64,000 nt of DNA from Rhodococcus zopfii NBRC 100606 = JCM 9919 (GTDB lineage: Bacteria; Actinomycetota; Actinomycetes; Mycobacteriales; Mycobacteriaceae). The stretch lies in NCBI RefSeq assembly GCF_001895025.1, contig NZ_BCXI01000015.1:124001-188000 (forward strand), written 5' to 3'. A program made the translations under genes and the position numbers. Under the pieces are notes generated by a model. The model saw nothing but the letters and a program-made list of their open reading frames with translations. It was not told the DNA's origin and did not search any database. This document shows, piece after piece, positions 42,581-53,109 of the stretch; the stretch's first letter is position 1, and each line of letters starts with the position of its first letter.

Positions 42581-43971
42581 AGACGTTGTTGATACACGAC
42601 GTCGAGGTCGCGGGGCAGCGCGGCGTGGATGTGCTGATCCGGGACGGGGTGATTGTCGCGATCGGTTCCGGGCTCGTCGTACCCGGCACGGCCGACGTGC
42701 TGGACGGGCACGGCGGTGCCGTGATTCCGGGCCTGCACGATCACCATCTGCACCTGCATGCCGCTGCGGCACAGCGGATGTCGGTGCAGTGTGGCCCGCC
42801 GCACGTGCGCTCTCGCGACGACCTCGCCGAGGCGCTCGCCGGCGCGGCAGGAGACGGCTGGATCCGCGGCGTCGGCTACATCGAGTCGGTGGCCGGTCTG
42901 CTGGACTCGACGACCCTGGATCGGATGCACGCGCGTAGGCCGGTACGGATCCAGCACCGCAGCGGGGCCATGTGGGTTCTGAATTCCACTGCCGCCGAAC
43001 TGGTCCGGCTCGATGTCGCGGACCATCCGGGGGTGGAACGCGACGAACGGGGGCGGCCCACCGGCCGGGTGTGGCGCGCCGACGACTGGCTGCGCGATCG
43101 ACTGCCCGCGACCGCACCACCGCCCTTGGACGCCGTCGGCGCCAACCTGACGAGGTTCGGGATCACCGGGATCACCGACGCCACCCCGGACCTGTCGGTG
43201 AGCTCGGTGGACGCGTTGGTCGACGCCCACGTCCGCGGGACCGTGCCGCAACGGATGCGGCTGCTCGGTGTGCCTCTCGGCCGCGAATTGCCCACATGCG
43301 CAGGCACTCTGGATGCCGGGCCCTACAAGATCGTGCTCGCGGATTCGGGTCTTCCCGATCTCGACGAGCTCGTCGCGACGATCCGCGCCGCGCACACGGG
43401 CGGTCGCGCGGTCGCCGCGCACTGCGTCACCCGCGAGGCTCTGCTGATCCTGCTCGTCGCGCTCGACGAGGCCGGCACCGCCCCCGGTGACCGCATCGAA
43501 CACGGCGCGTTGATCCCCGCCGAGACGATCGAGCGGGTGCGGCGGCGCGGCCTGACCGTCGTCACCCAGCCGGGTTTCCTCGCACACCGCGGCGACGACT
43601 ATCTCCGCGACGTCGACCCGCGCGACCTGCCGGACCTGTACCGGTGCCGGAGTCTGCTCGACGGGCACGTCCCGGTGGCGCTGTCCAGCGACGCCCCGTA
43701 CGGTCCGCTCGACCCGTGGGCGGTGATCGCCGCCGCAACCACCCGGCGCTGCCCGACCGGTGAGATCGTCGGTCCCGCAGAGCGTATCGCGCCCAGCGAG
43801 GCGCTCGACCGGTATCTGGCACCGCTCGACGACCCCGGTGGTCCGGCGCGGACAGTATGTGTCGGGGCCGATGCCGATCTCGTACTGCTCGATCGTCCCC
43901 TCACCGACGCGATGACGTCGCCGCACGCGGACCTGGTGCGGACGACCCTGATCCGCGGCGAAGTGCGCTGA
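42577..43971 (+). CDS. Amidohydrolase family protein (YtcJ-like)
   Basis: 464 residues from ATG 42577. The metal-binding HxH is in HDHHLHLHAA near residue 50, VAAHCVTREALL supplies another histidine, and LSSDAPYGPLDPW the conserved aspartate of the amidohydrolase_3/YtcJ group. The substrate is unknown. Coupling to a CoA-transferase suggests ring opening or amide hydrolysis before CoA activation. A strong hairpin follows 7 bp after the stop. Confidence 0.85.
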   Translation: MKTLLIHDVEVAGQRGVDVLIRDGVIVAIGSGLVVPGTADVLDGHGGAVIPGLHDHHLHLHAAAAQRMSVQCGPPHVRSRDDLAEALAGAAGDGWIRGVGYIESVAGLLDSTTLDRMHARRPVRIQHRSGAMWVLNSTAAELVRLDVADHPGVERDERGRPTGRVWRADDWLRDRLPATAPPPLDAVGANLTRFGITGITDATPDLSVSSVDALVDAHVRGTVPQRMRLLGVPLGRELPTCAGTLDAGPYKIVLADSGLPDLDELVATIRAAHTGGRAVAAHCVTREALLILLVALDEAGTAPGDRIEHGALIPAETIERVRRRGLTVVTQPGFLAHRGDDYLRDVDPRDLPDLYRCRSLLDGHVPVALSSDAPYGPLDPWAVIAAATTRRCPTGEIVGPAERIAPSEALDRYLAPLDDPGGPARTVCVGADADLVLLDRPLTDAMTSPHADLVRTTLIRGEVR

Positions 43972-43978
43972 CGCGCCG

Positions 43979-44018
43979 GTGCGTCTTTGTGGCCTCCCCA
44001 GGGGCCACAAAGACGCAC
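43979..44018. terminator. Bidirectional hairpin terminator, perfect 16-bp arms
   Basis: GTGCGTCTTTGTGGCC (43979-43994) pairs perfectly with 44003-44018 around an 8-base loop. It separates the convergent amidohydrolase (ends 43971) and korB (ends 44026). Confidence 0.85.
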
Positions 44019-44025
44019 GGCTCGG

Positions 44026-45083
44026 CTACACCGACCAGGTGTTGGAACCGTTGAGCAGCGCCTGCAGATCCGCGGGCTTCTCGCGTCGTGCCTCCGCGAT
44101 CTGTGCGCGCACCCCGTCGTCGTACGTGTCCCTGGCGACGGCGCGCAGAACCCCGGTGACCGTGTAGGTGAGGTCGTGCGTCGACAGCCGCGACAGCGCG
44201 TAGGCATATTCGGGGTCGTCGGTGTACGCGTCGTGGACGACGATGTCCTCGGCGGCGGTGTCCGCGGTCGCTGCCACCCGCAGGCCGAATCCGCTGCGCA
44301 CCACACACCATTGGTCGTCGACGCCGAAGACGATGGGATTGCCGTGCGTGACGTGGACGAGCCGGTCCTCCGCGCCGTCCTTGCGCAGCGCGTCGAACGA
44401 GCCGTCGTTGAAGATCGGGCAGTCCTGGAGGATCTGGACGAACGCGGTGCCGCGGTGCCGCGCCGCGGCGAGCAGCACCTCGGTCAAGCCGGCCCGGTCG
44501 GAGTCGACGGCGCGGCCGACGAAGGTGGCTTCCGCGCCGACCGCGAGCGACAGCGGATTGAACGGGGCGTCGAGCGATCCCATCGGCGTCGACTTGGTGA
44601 CCTTCCCCGACTCGGAGGTCGGCGAGTACTGCCCCTTGGTGAGACCGTATATCCTGTTGTCGAACATCAGGATTCGCATGTTCACGTTGCGACGCAGCGC
44701 GTGGATGAGATGGTTCCCGCCGATCGAGAGGCTGTCGCCGTCGCCGGTAACGACCCACACAGACAGATCCGGCCGGCTCACCGCCAGGCCGGTCGCGAGG
44801 GTCGGGGCGCGTCCGTGGATCGAGTGCACCCCGTACGTTTCGAGGTAGTACGGGAAGCGGGACGAGCAGCCGATTCCCGACACGAACACGACGTTCTCCC
44901 GTTTGATGCCCAGTTGCGGCAGCACCGACCGGACGGTCGCCAGAATGACGTAGTCACCGCAGCCCGGGCACCAGCGCACCTCCTGCGACGACGTGTAGTC
45001 CTTGGGCTTCTGCGGTTCGTCGGTGTGCGGCACGTGGGTGTGCGCGGTCAACCCGAGGTCGGTACCGACTCGAATACCACCGG

Positions 45084-45087
<4 letters not shown>
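44026..45087 (-). CDS. korB: 2-oxoacid:ferredoxin oxidoreductase beta subunit (KorB)
   Basis: 353 residues. It binds thiamine diphosphate: RWCPGCGDYVILATV, GIGCSSRFPYYLETYG, then the TPP motif VTGDGDSLSIGGNHLIHALRRNVNM and FDNRIYGLTKGQYSPTSE. With KorA it decarboxylates 2-oxoglutarate or a related 2-oxoacid to the acyl-CoA, reducing ferredoxin, and supports CO2-dependent growth or the TCA cycle in mycobacteria. It overlaps korA by 4 bp. Confidence 0.93.
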
Positions 45088-47036
<1,949 letters not shown>

Positions 47037-47096
47037 CGGCGCGTCTCGCTTCCCGGTATGACCGAACTCTGCTGTGCGCACGCTCCATCGTCGTCC

Positions 47097-47843
47097 TCAG
47101 CCGGAGGGACGCAACCCACCACGGGTGTCGCCGGCTCTGACGGTCGCGGCCGCGAATGCGAGCACCTGCGGCCAGGACACGGCATACGCTGCGGCGTTGA
47201 CCGGGTTCGTGTGGCGGACGCGGGTGCTGAAACCGTGTTCGGCACCCGGATAGCGGTGTACGACGGTCGCGCCCGACTCCCGGTTCTGCAGCGTCGACTG
47301 CAACCGGCCGAACGTGGCCGGCGACATGACCGTGTCGGCGCCCGCGTGCAGCACCATCACCGGCGCGGCGATCCGTGCGGCACTGTCGACGGCGTCGACG
47401 GTGTGGTTCGGCGGCGTCCGGTCGTGGATCGACGGGTGGTAGGCGACGACGTTCGCGAGCCGGTCGTCGCGGCTGCCGAGGATCAAGGCGTAACGTCCGC
47501 CGAGGCACCAGCCGATCACGCCGACCGCTTCGAGTTCCAGTTCGCCGAACATGTGGTCGAGCAGGGTCCGCATTTCGGCGAGGCACGCTTCGTCGTCGAG
47601 TCCGTTCATCAGTTCGGCCAGCCGTTCGCGCGGCGCGTCGTCGTCGCTGACCCCGTCGAACGGGTCCCACACGAGCGCGGTCAACCCGGCCCCGGCGATG
47701 TCCTCCGCGTATTCGCGGACCTGCGCCCCGATGCCGGTGATCATGGGCAGCAGCAACATTCCGCCGCGGCTGCGCCCGAGCGGACGCGCGAAGAACGCGG
47801 ACAATCCGCCGACCGTGATGCGCTCGGCCTCGATGTCGTTCAT
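47097..47843 (-). CDS. Dienelactone hydrolase family protein
   Basis: 248 residues from ATG 47843. The nucleophile is cysteine in GWCLGGRYAL (Cys113), typical of dienelactone hydrolases. LHAGADTVMSP carries the acid and YPGAEHGFSTR the histidine. It may act on lactone or ester intermediates of aromatic degradation, with the substrate uncertain. It lies 60 bp upstream of korA on the same strand. Confidence 0.88.
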   Translation of the reverse strand: MNDIEAERITVGGLSAFFARPLGRSRGGMLLLPMITGIGAQVREYAEDIAGAGLTALVWDPFDGVSDDDAPRERLAELMNGLDDEACLAEMRTLLDHMFGELELEAVGVIGWCLGGRYALILGSRDDRLANVVAYHPSIHDRTPPNHTVDAVDSAARIAAPVMVLHAGADTVMSPATFGRLQSTLQNRESGATVVHRYPGAEHGFSTRVRHTNPVNAAAYAVSWPQVLAFAAATVRAGDTRGGLRPSG

Positions 47844-47969
47844 GAGCACGAACGTACGGCAACCACGAGGCCCTGTGAGCGGATGTCGAGGCATCGACGG
47901 GACGCCGCACCGCTCACCTGCCGGAACCCGCCGCACCACCGCGAGTTGCCATACCCTAATCTGCCCACT

Positions 47970-48662
47970 ATGACACGCACCACACTCATCACCGGTGGCA
48001 CCGGCGGCCTGGGCTCCGCCGTGAGCGCGCATCTGCTGGCCGCGGGCTGGCGGGTCGTCGTGCCGTGGCTCGTCGAAGACGAACTCGACCGGCTCGCCGA
48101 GCACCCGAACCTGCACCTCGTCGAGGCCGATCTGTCCGACGAGGCGCAACTCGAAGCAGCGGTCGACGTCGCCGCCGCCGATCCGGATGCCCCGTTGTTC
48201 GGTGTGGTGAACCTGGTCGGCGGGTTCGTGTCCGGACAGCGTGTCCACGAAGCCCCGGTCGAACTGCTCGACTCCCAGATCGACCTCAATCTGCGAACCA
48301 CCTACGCGGTGACGCAGGCGGCGCTGCCGCACCTGATCCGCGGCGGCGGCGGATCGGTGGTGTGCATCTCGGCGGCCGCAACCGACAATCCGTTCACCGG
48401 CGCCGCCGCATACATCGCGTCGAAGGCGGCGGTCGCCTCGCTGGTGCAGTCGCTCGCCGTCGAATACCGGCCCGACCGCATCCGCGTCAATGCGCTGCTG
48501 CCCGGGGTCATCGACACCCCCGGCAACCGGGCCGCGATGCCCGACGCGGACACGACGCACTGGTCGAAGCCGAAGGACATCGCGAAGGTGATCTCGTTCC
48601 TGCTGTCCGACGAGAGTTCGGCGATCACACGCGGCCTGATCCCGGTGAGCACCCTCGGCTGA
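47970..48662 (+). CDS. Short-chain dehydrogenase/reductase
   Basis: 230 residues. The cofactor loop TGGTGGLG is at 8-15 and the catalytic set is Ser134, Tyr148 and Lys152 (AAYIASKAA). It is a classical SDR, and lack of Asp at the end of strand 2 (RVVVPWL) suggests NADP(H). The ATG lies about 12 bp after a CCTAAT element, so the mRNA may be nearly leaderless. It is convergent with the IclR gene 3 bp away. Confidence 0.9.
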   Translation: MTRTTLITGGTGGLGSAVSAHLLAAGWRVVVPWLVEDELDRLAEHPNLHLVEADLSDEAQLEAAVDVAAADPDAPLFGVVNLVGGFVSGQRVHEAPVELLDSQIDLNLRTTYAVTQAALPHLIRGGGGSVVCISAAATDNPFTGAAAYIASKAAVASLVQSLAVEYRPDRIRVNALLPGVIDTPGNRAAMPDADTTHWSKPKDIAKVISFLLSDESSAITRGLIPVSTLG

Positions 48663-48665
48663 CTG

Positions 48666-49454
48666 TCAGCGGGGCTGATCGGACAGGTGCGCGCGCCGCG
48701 CGAGGGTCGCGCCGATACCGGCGGCTGCCGCCCGCACCGACGCCGCGTGCTGCTGCGGCCGGAACCCGGGTGCCGGACCGGTGACGCTGATCGCCGCGAC
48801 CACGCGGCCCTCCGACTCGAAGATGGGGGCGCCGACGCACACGATGCCCGGCGCGGATTCCTCGAACTCGTAGGAGACCCCGTCCGCGATCACCCGGTCG
48901 AGTTGCTGCCGCAGCATGCCGGGGGTCGCGACGGTGCGCGGCGTGCGGCGCGGCAGCGGGCCCGTCAGCACCCGCGTCACCACCTCGGGTTCCGCCCACG
49001 CCAGCAACGCACGCCCGATCGCGGTGCAGTACAACGGCATCCGGCCGCCGACCCGAGACGGTGCGGCAGCCTGCCGATGGCCGCCGATCTTGGTGAGATA
49101 GATGACCTCCAGGCCGTCACGGATCCCGAAATGCACCGTTTCGTGGGTGCGCTCGTACAGGTCCTCCATGAACGGGATCGCGACTTCGACGAGGCTGCGC
49201 TCCACCGACGCCCGCATCCCCAATTCGAAGAGATGACGGCCGAGCCGGTACCCGGCCGGGGTGCGTTCGAGCAGCCGCACCCCGACGAGGTCGGTGGCGA
49301 TGCGGTGCAGCGACGCCTTCGGGATATCGGTGCGGCGGGCGAGTTCGGCCAGGCTCACGCCGTGATCGTCGATCGTGAACGCGTGCAGCACGATCATGAC
49401 CTTGCCGAGCACTGTGTTCCGGTCGAGGGCCGCATGCTTGTCGATCTCACCCAC
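48666..49454 (-). CDS. IclR-family transcriptional regulator
   Basis: 262 residues from GTG 49454. The N-terminal winged HTH reads SLAELARRTDIPKASLHRIATDLVGVRLLERT, and the IclR effector domain follows (HETVHFGIRDGLEVIYLTKIGG, YCTAIGRALLAW). Its upstream region holds an 18-bp tandem repeat and a long inverted repeat, probably its own operator. The regulated genes are not evident. The convergent SDR is one candidate. Confidence 0.92.
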   Translation of the reverse strand: MGEIDKHAALDRNTVLGKVMIVLHAFTIDDHGVSLAELARRTDIPKASLHRIATDLVGVRLLERTPAGYRLGRHLFELGMRASVERSLVEVAIPFMEDLYERTHETVHFGIRDGLEVIYLTKIGGHRQAAAPSRVGGRMPLYCTAIGRALLAWAEPEVVTRVLTGPLPRRTPRTVATPGMLRQQLDRVIADGVSYEFEESAPGIVCVGAPIFESEGRVVAAISVTGPAPGFRPQQHAASVRAAAAGIGATLARRAHLSDQPR

Positions 49455-49509
49455 CCGTGCGCCCTCTCTCAGTGCCCACTCGCGCCCTATCCGAGAGCCG
49501 TCCGTCCTA

Positions 49510-49593
49510 TCCGCTTCCGTATTTGAGTCCGCTTCCGTATTTGAGCGAATGTACCGTTCGATCGATTGAAGGAGACGAGCGGTACATTCGCTC
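49510..49593. promoter_or_regulatory. IclR promoter region: 18-bp tandem repeat plus 14-bp inverted repeat
   Basis: TCCGCTTCCGTATTTGAG is present twice in tandem (49510-49527, 49528-49545). GAGCGAATGTACCG (49543-49556) is repeated in perfect inverted form at 49580-49593 across 23 bp. Together they occupy the gap between IclR and WhiB. IclR proteins bind extended sites of this kind, so autoregulation is likely. Confidence 0.6.
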
Positions 49594-49609
49594 CGAAAGA
49601 CCGGACGGT

Positions 49610-49876
49610 TCACGCGGACAGTACGCGCCCCAGCTTCCGCGCGCGGGCGAATGCGCGGCGTTCCGCGTATGTCATGCCACCCCAGATGCCGTGCGTCTCC
49701 CCCGCCTGCAACGCCGTGTCGCGGCATTCGGCGACGACCGGGCACGAGCGGCAGATCGATTTGGCCGCGGCCTCGGCGCGCGCGGCGGCGAACCGGCCGT
49801 CTTCCTTCTGCGGGAAGAAAGTCGTGGTGTCCATTCCCCGGCAACGTGCCCACAGTGTCCAGCCGCGATCCGTCAT
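49610..49876 (-). CDS. WhiB-family iron-sulfur regulator
   Basis: 88 residues from ATG 49876. The four [4Fe-4S] ligands are Cys12, Cys42, Cys45 and Cys51 (CRSCPVVAEC), the turn GIWGG is at 63-67 and a basic C-terminal DNA-binding tail RRAFARARKLGR follows. WhiB proteins are found only in actinobacteria and phages and sense redox or NO. The gene lies 8 bp after the thiolase and is probably co-transcribed with it, so its paralogue class is unclear. Confidence 0.93.
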   Translation of the reverse strand: MTDRGWTLWARCRGMDTTTFFPQKEDGRFAAARAEAAAKSICRSCPVVAECRDTALQAGETHGIWGGMTYAERRAFARARKLGRVLSA

Positions 49877-49884
49877 CACATGTC

Positions 49885-51081
49885 CTATGCGGTCGTGATC
49901 GAGGCAGCCATCCCCTGGCCGCCGCCGATGCACATGGTGACCAACGCTCGGCCGCCGCCGCGGCGCTGCAGTTCGTGCAGTGCGGTCGTTGCCATGCGCA
50001 CGCCGGTCGCGCCGATCGGGTGCCCCAGCGAAATTCCGGATCCGTTGACGTTGAGCCGGTCCCGGTCGTCCCAACCCCATTCCTTCAGGACGCCGAGGAC
50101 CTGGCAGGCGAACGCCTCGTTGAGTTCGATGAGGTCGAAGTCGTCGAATCCGAGTCCGGTGCGGTCGAACAGCTTCCGGGTGGCCGCGACGGGACCGAGG
50201 CCCATGGTCGCCGGGTCGCAGCCGACGGCGGTCCAGCCCTCGAGGAAGCCGATCGGCTCGAGGCCGTACTCGTCGAGCTTGTCCTCGGCGACGACCAGAA
50301 CTGCTGCGGCAGCGTCGTTCTGCTGGCTCGCATTGCCGGCAGTGACGACGCCGTGCGGGGTGACGGTGCGCAGCTTGCCGAGCGATTCGGCGGTGCTGTC
50401 GGGTCGGACGCCCTCGTCGCGGGAGACGACGGTGGTGTTCCCCTTGCGGTCGACGATCTCGACAGGCACGACCTCGTCGTCGAAACGCCCAGCCTCCCAG
50501 GCTTCGTGGGCACGGCGGTGGCTTTCCGCCGCGAGGGCGTCGGAGTCCTCACGCGTGATTCCGCACCGGGTGGCGACGTTCTCGGCCGTCTCGATCATTC
50601 CGCTGATCCTGCCGAAACGCCATTCCGGCTGCGAGCGCTCGCGACCGCGGTCGAGGCGGTCGTAGAGGTTCAGGCCGCCGGCGCGGGTGCCCCAGCGGGC
50701 ACCGGTCGTGTAGTGCTCGATGTTGCTCATCGACTCGACGCCGCCGGCGACGACGACGTTCGCGACACCGGTCTGCACCATCATCGCGGCGGTGACCAGG
50801 GCCTGGAGGCCGGTGCCGCAGCGACGGTCGGTCTGGATTCCGGCCACCGAGATCGGCAGGCCCGCGTCGAGAGCAGCCCAGCGGCCGATGCACGGCGCCT
50901 CGGAACTCGCGTAGGACTGACCGAGCGCGACCTCTTCGATCAGGTCCGGGTCGATGCCGGAACGCGCGACGGCCTCCTTGACGACGGTGGTTGCGAGCGA
51001 GACCGCGGACACGTCGCGGAGTGCACCACCGAAACGACCGACGGGCGTGCGGACGGGGGCGACGAGAGCCGCTCGGGTCAT
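49885..51081 (-). CDS. Acetyl-CoA acetyltransferase (thiolase)
   Basis: 398 residues from ATG 51081. The acyl-carrying Cys88 is in RRCGTGLQAL, NEAFACQVLG and GHPIGATGVR carry the catalytic histidines, and the C-terminal proton-shuttling Cys384 is in CIGGGQG. It should cleave a 3-ketoacyl-CoA in beta-oxidation. Sites C and D of the shared operator lie in the 160 bp upstream. Confidence 0.94.
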   Translation of the reverse strand: MTRAALVAPVRTPVGRFGGALRDVSAVSLATTVVKEAVARSGIDPDLIEEVALGQSYASSEAPCIGRWAALDAGLPISVAGIQTDRRCGTGLQALVTAAMMVQTGVANVVVAGGVESMSNIEHYTTGARWGTRAGGLNLYDRLDRGRERSQPEWRFGRISGMIETAENVATRCGITREDSDALAAESHRRAHEAWEAGRFDDEVVPVEIVDRKGNTTVVSRDEGVRPDSTAESLGKLRTVTPHGVVTAGNASQQNDAAAAVLVVAEDKLDEYGLEPIGFLEGWTAVGCDPATMGLGPVAATRKLFDRTGLGFDDFDLIELNEAFACQVLGVLKEWGWDDRDRLNVNGSGISLGHPIGATGVRMATTALHELQRRGGGRALVTMCIGGGQGMAASITTA

Positions 51082-51106
51082 GGGCCTACTCCTCAGCAGG
51101 AACGGA

Positions 51107-51125
51107 ATTTGTACGGCCATTTTTC
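51107..51125. promoter_or_regulatory. Shared operator motif, site C
   Basis: AATTTGTACGGCCATTTTT, on the other strand core AATGGCCGTACAAATT, lies 26-44 bp upstream of the thiolase start, the same offset and orientation to its gene as site A has to the acyl-CoA dehydrogenase. Confidence 0.6.
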
Positions 51126-51225
51126 GATATACCGACGCTCGCGTCAACCGCACACCTCGAAGATCTCCCGAAATACCAGATCGGGGCGGGATTCGACGTC
51201 GAGGCACGGCGCGAATCCGGCCCCG

Positions 51226-51241
51226 ATTGGCCGTACATTAT
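51226..51241. promoter_or_regulatory. Shared operator motif, site D
   Basis: ATTGGCCGTACATTAT differs from the AATGGCCGTACA core at one position and is in opposite orientation to site C, about 118 bp away. It directly abuts the stop codon of the CoA-transferase gene. Confidence 0.5.
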
Positions 51242-52456
51242 CTAGCCGACGATGCCGGCGGCCCGCAGACCCGCGACCTGCTCGGCGGTCAGGCCGAGCT
51301 CCGCCAGCAGCACGTCGGTCTGCGCGCCGAGCGCGGGCACCGCACCCATCGGGAGTTCGACGTCGCGGAAGTTCATCGGCGGACGAACCGCCCGGATCGG
51401 ACCGGCCGGGGTCTCCACCTCGCGCCACCGGTCGCGGGTGGCGAGCTGCGGGTGTTCGATGAGCCCGCGCACATCACGCAACCGTGCGGCGGGCACACCG
51501 GCGGCTGCGAGCTTGTCGTCGAGCACGTCGCTGGCGAACTGCTTCGTGGCCTCCCCGACGAGCGCGTCGACCTCGTCGCGGCGCCGCACCCGCTCGACGT
51601 TCGTCGCGTAGCGCGGATCCTCGGCCAGTTCGGGTAACCCCAGCACGTCGGCGGTCAGGATGCGCCAGCCGCGATCGTTCTGGACGCCGATGAGGATCTC
51701 GCCGTCGGCCGTCGGATACTTGTCGTACGGCGCAATCGACGTGTGCGCCAACCCCATTCGCGGCACCTGCCGGTCCTGGTACATCTGCAGGTACATCGGG
51801 TAGCCTAGCCATTCGGCAGTCGCGTCGAACATCGAGACGTCGATCGTCGCGCCCACGCCGGTGCGGTGACGACGCAACAGCGCGGCCTGGATAGAGGTCA
51901 GCGCGTACATGCCGGCGGCGATGTCCGCGGTCGGGATGCCGGTCTTCACGGCCGTCTCGGGAGTTCCGGTGATCGAGCACAGCCCGGTCTCCGACTGCAC
52001 CAGCAGGTCGTACGCCTTCCGGTCGCGCATCGGCCCGTCGGTGCCGTAGCCGGACATGTTGACCACGACCAGTTCACGGTGGTCGGCGCGCAGTTCGTCG
52101 GCGCCGAGCCCCAGCCGTTCGGCCGCGCCGGGCGCCAGGTTCTGCAGGAACACATCGGAACCGGCGATCAGCGATTTCACGGCGGCGATCCCGTCGTCGG
52201 CCTTGAGGTCCACCGCGAACGACTCCTTGCCGCGGTTGAGCCACACGAAGTGGGCGGCCTGCCCCAGCACGGCACTGTCGTAGGCGCGGGCGAAATCGCC
52301 GTCGCCGACCCGCTCGACCTTGATCACCCGGGCACCGAGGTCCGCGAGGTGCCGGGTCGCGAGCGGCGCTGCGACCGCCTGCTCGAGGCTCACCACGGTG
52401 AAACCGGCCAAGGGCAGGTCCGACGACCCGCTGTCGTTCGCGCTGCGTTCGGTCAT
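51242..52456 (-). CDS. CoA-transferase family III (CaiB/BaiF)
   Basis: 404 residues from ATG 52456. It is full length, with LAGFTVVSLEQAVAAPLATRHLADLGARVIKVE at the start, the catalytic Asp in GIPTADIAAGMYAL and the C-terminal LGAQTDVLLAELGLT. It moves CoA between carboxylic acids. It belongs to the minus-strand catabolic region but has a hairpin upstream and the shared operator downstream, so it may be its own unit. Confidence 0.92.
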   Translation of the reverse strand: MTERSANDSGSSDLPLAGFTVVSLEQAVAAPLATRHLADLGARVIKVERVGDGDFARAYDSAVLGQAAHFVWLNRGKESFAVDLKADDGIAAVKSLIAGSDVFLQNLAPGAAERLGLGADELRADHRELVVVNMSGYGTDGPMRDRKAYDLLVQSETGLCSITGTPETAVKTGIPTADIAAGMYALTSIQAALLRRHRTGVGATIDVSMFDATAEWLGYPMYLQMYQDRQVPRMGLAHTSIAPYDKYPTADGEILIGVQNDRGWRILTADVLGLPELAEDPRYATNVERVRRRDEVDALVGEATKQFASDVLDDKLAAAGVPAARLRDVRGLIEHPQLATRDRWREVETPAGPIRAVRPPMNFRDVELPMGAVPALGAQTDVLLAELGLTAEQVAGLRAAGIVG

Positions 52457-52538
52457 GGCTTCAGCTGTACCAGACGCGTCGTTGCCGCCGACCACTGCGC
52501 TACCGGTGCCGCCCGGGATCGCCCCACCTCCCGCCCCT

Positions 52539-52580
52539 CGTGCGCGGTTTCGGTAGTTCCCACTACCAAAACCGCGCACG
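52539..52580. terminator. REP-like hairpin terminator (19-4-19)
   Basis: CGTGCGCGGTTTCGGTAGT (52539-52557) pairs with 52562-52580 with one mismatch across a 4-base loop. It begins 3 bp after the AhpD-like gene ends and should stop transcription before the CoA-transferase gene. Its arms match the intragenic repeat at 27163-27204. Confidence 0.75.
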
Positions 52581-52582
52581 GG

Positions 52583-53020
52583 TCACGGGGCCACGGAATA
52601 GTGGCTGCGGACCGCGATGCGGTTCCACGCGTTCATGACAATCGCGAGCCAGCTGATCGCGGAGACCTGCTCGTCGCTGAGCGAACCGTTGTCCCACTCG
52701 TGCCGCCCGGGCTCCGCGAGGTGCGTGACCTCCTCCGCGAGGGCGAGCGCGGCCCGCTCCTGACCGGTGAAGTACTGCGACTCCCACCACGCCGCGAGGA
52801 CCGCGAGACGGTCGGTGGATTCGCCCTTGTCGAGCGCATCCCGGGTGTGCATGCGCAGGCAGAACGCGCATCCGTTGAGCTGCGAGACCCGGATCTTCAC
52901 CAGTTCGGCCAGCTTCGGATCGAGCCCGGCCTGCGCGACGGACTCTTCGACCTCCTTGTTCAGGGCCAGCACGCTCTTGTACGCGGCCGGATGCTGCTTG
53001 CCGAGATTCACGGGCGCCAT
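52583..53020 (-). CDS. AhpD-like carboxymuconolactone decarboxylase family protein
   Basis: 145 residues from ATG 53020. The redox motif CAFCLRMH (Cys51, Cys54, His58) marks the AhpD/alkylhydroperoxidase group. LSDEQVSAISWLAIVMNAWNRIAV is the usual C-terminal helix. It may reduce peroxides formed by the flavoenzymes encoded beside it. It lies 89 bp after the acyl-CoA dehydrogenase gene. Confidence 0.9.
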   Translation of the reverse strand: MAPVNLGKQHPAAYKSVLALNKEVEESVAQAGLDPKLAELVKIRVSQLNGCAFCLRMHTRDALDKGESTDRLAVLAAWWESQYFTGQERAALALAEEVTHLAEPGRHEWDNGSLSDEQVSAISWLAIVMNAWNRIAVRSHYSVAP

Positions 53021-53109
53021 CGTCGAGGTCCTTCCACCGGTGTGCGACACCGGTCCCGGATGCGACCGGCCGTTCCATTCTGCCAGTCGCATCCGGGCCG
53101 GAGAGTCCG

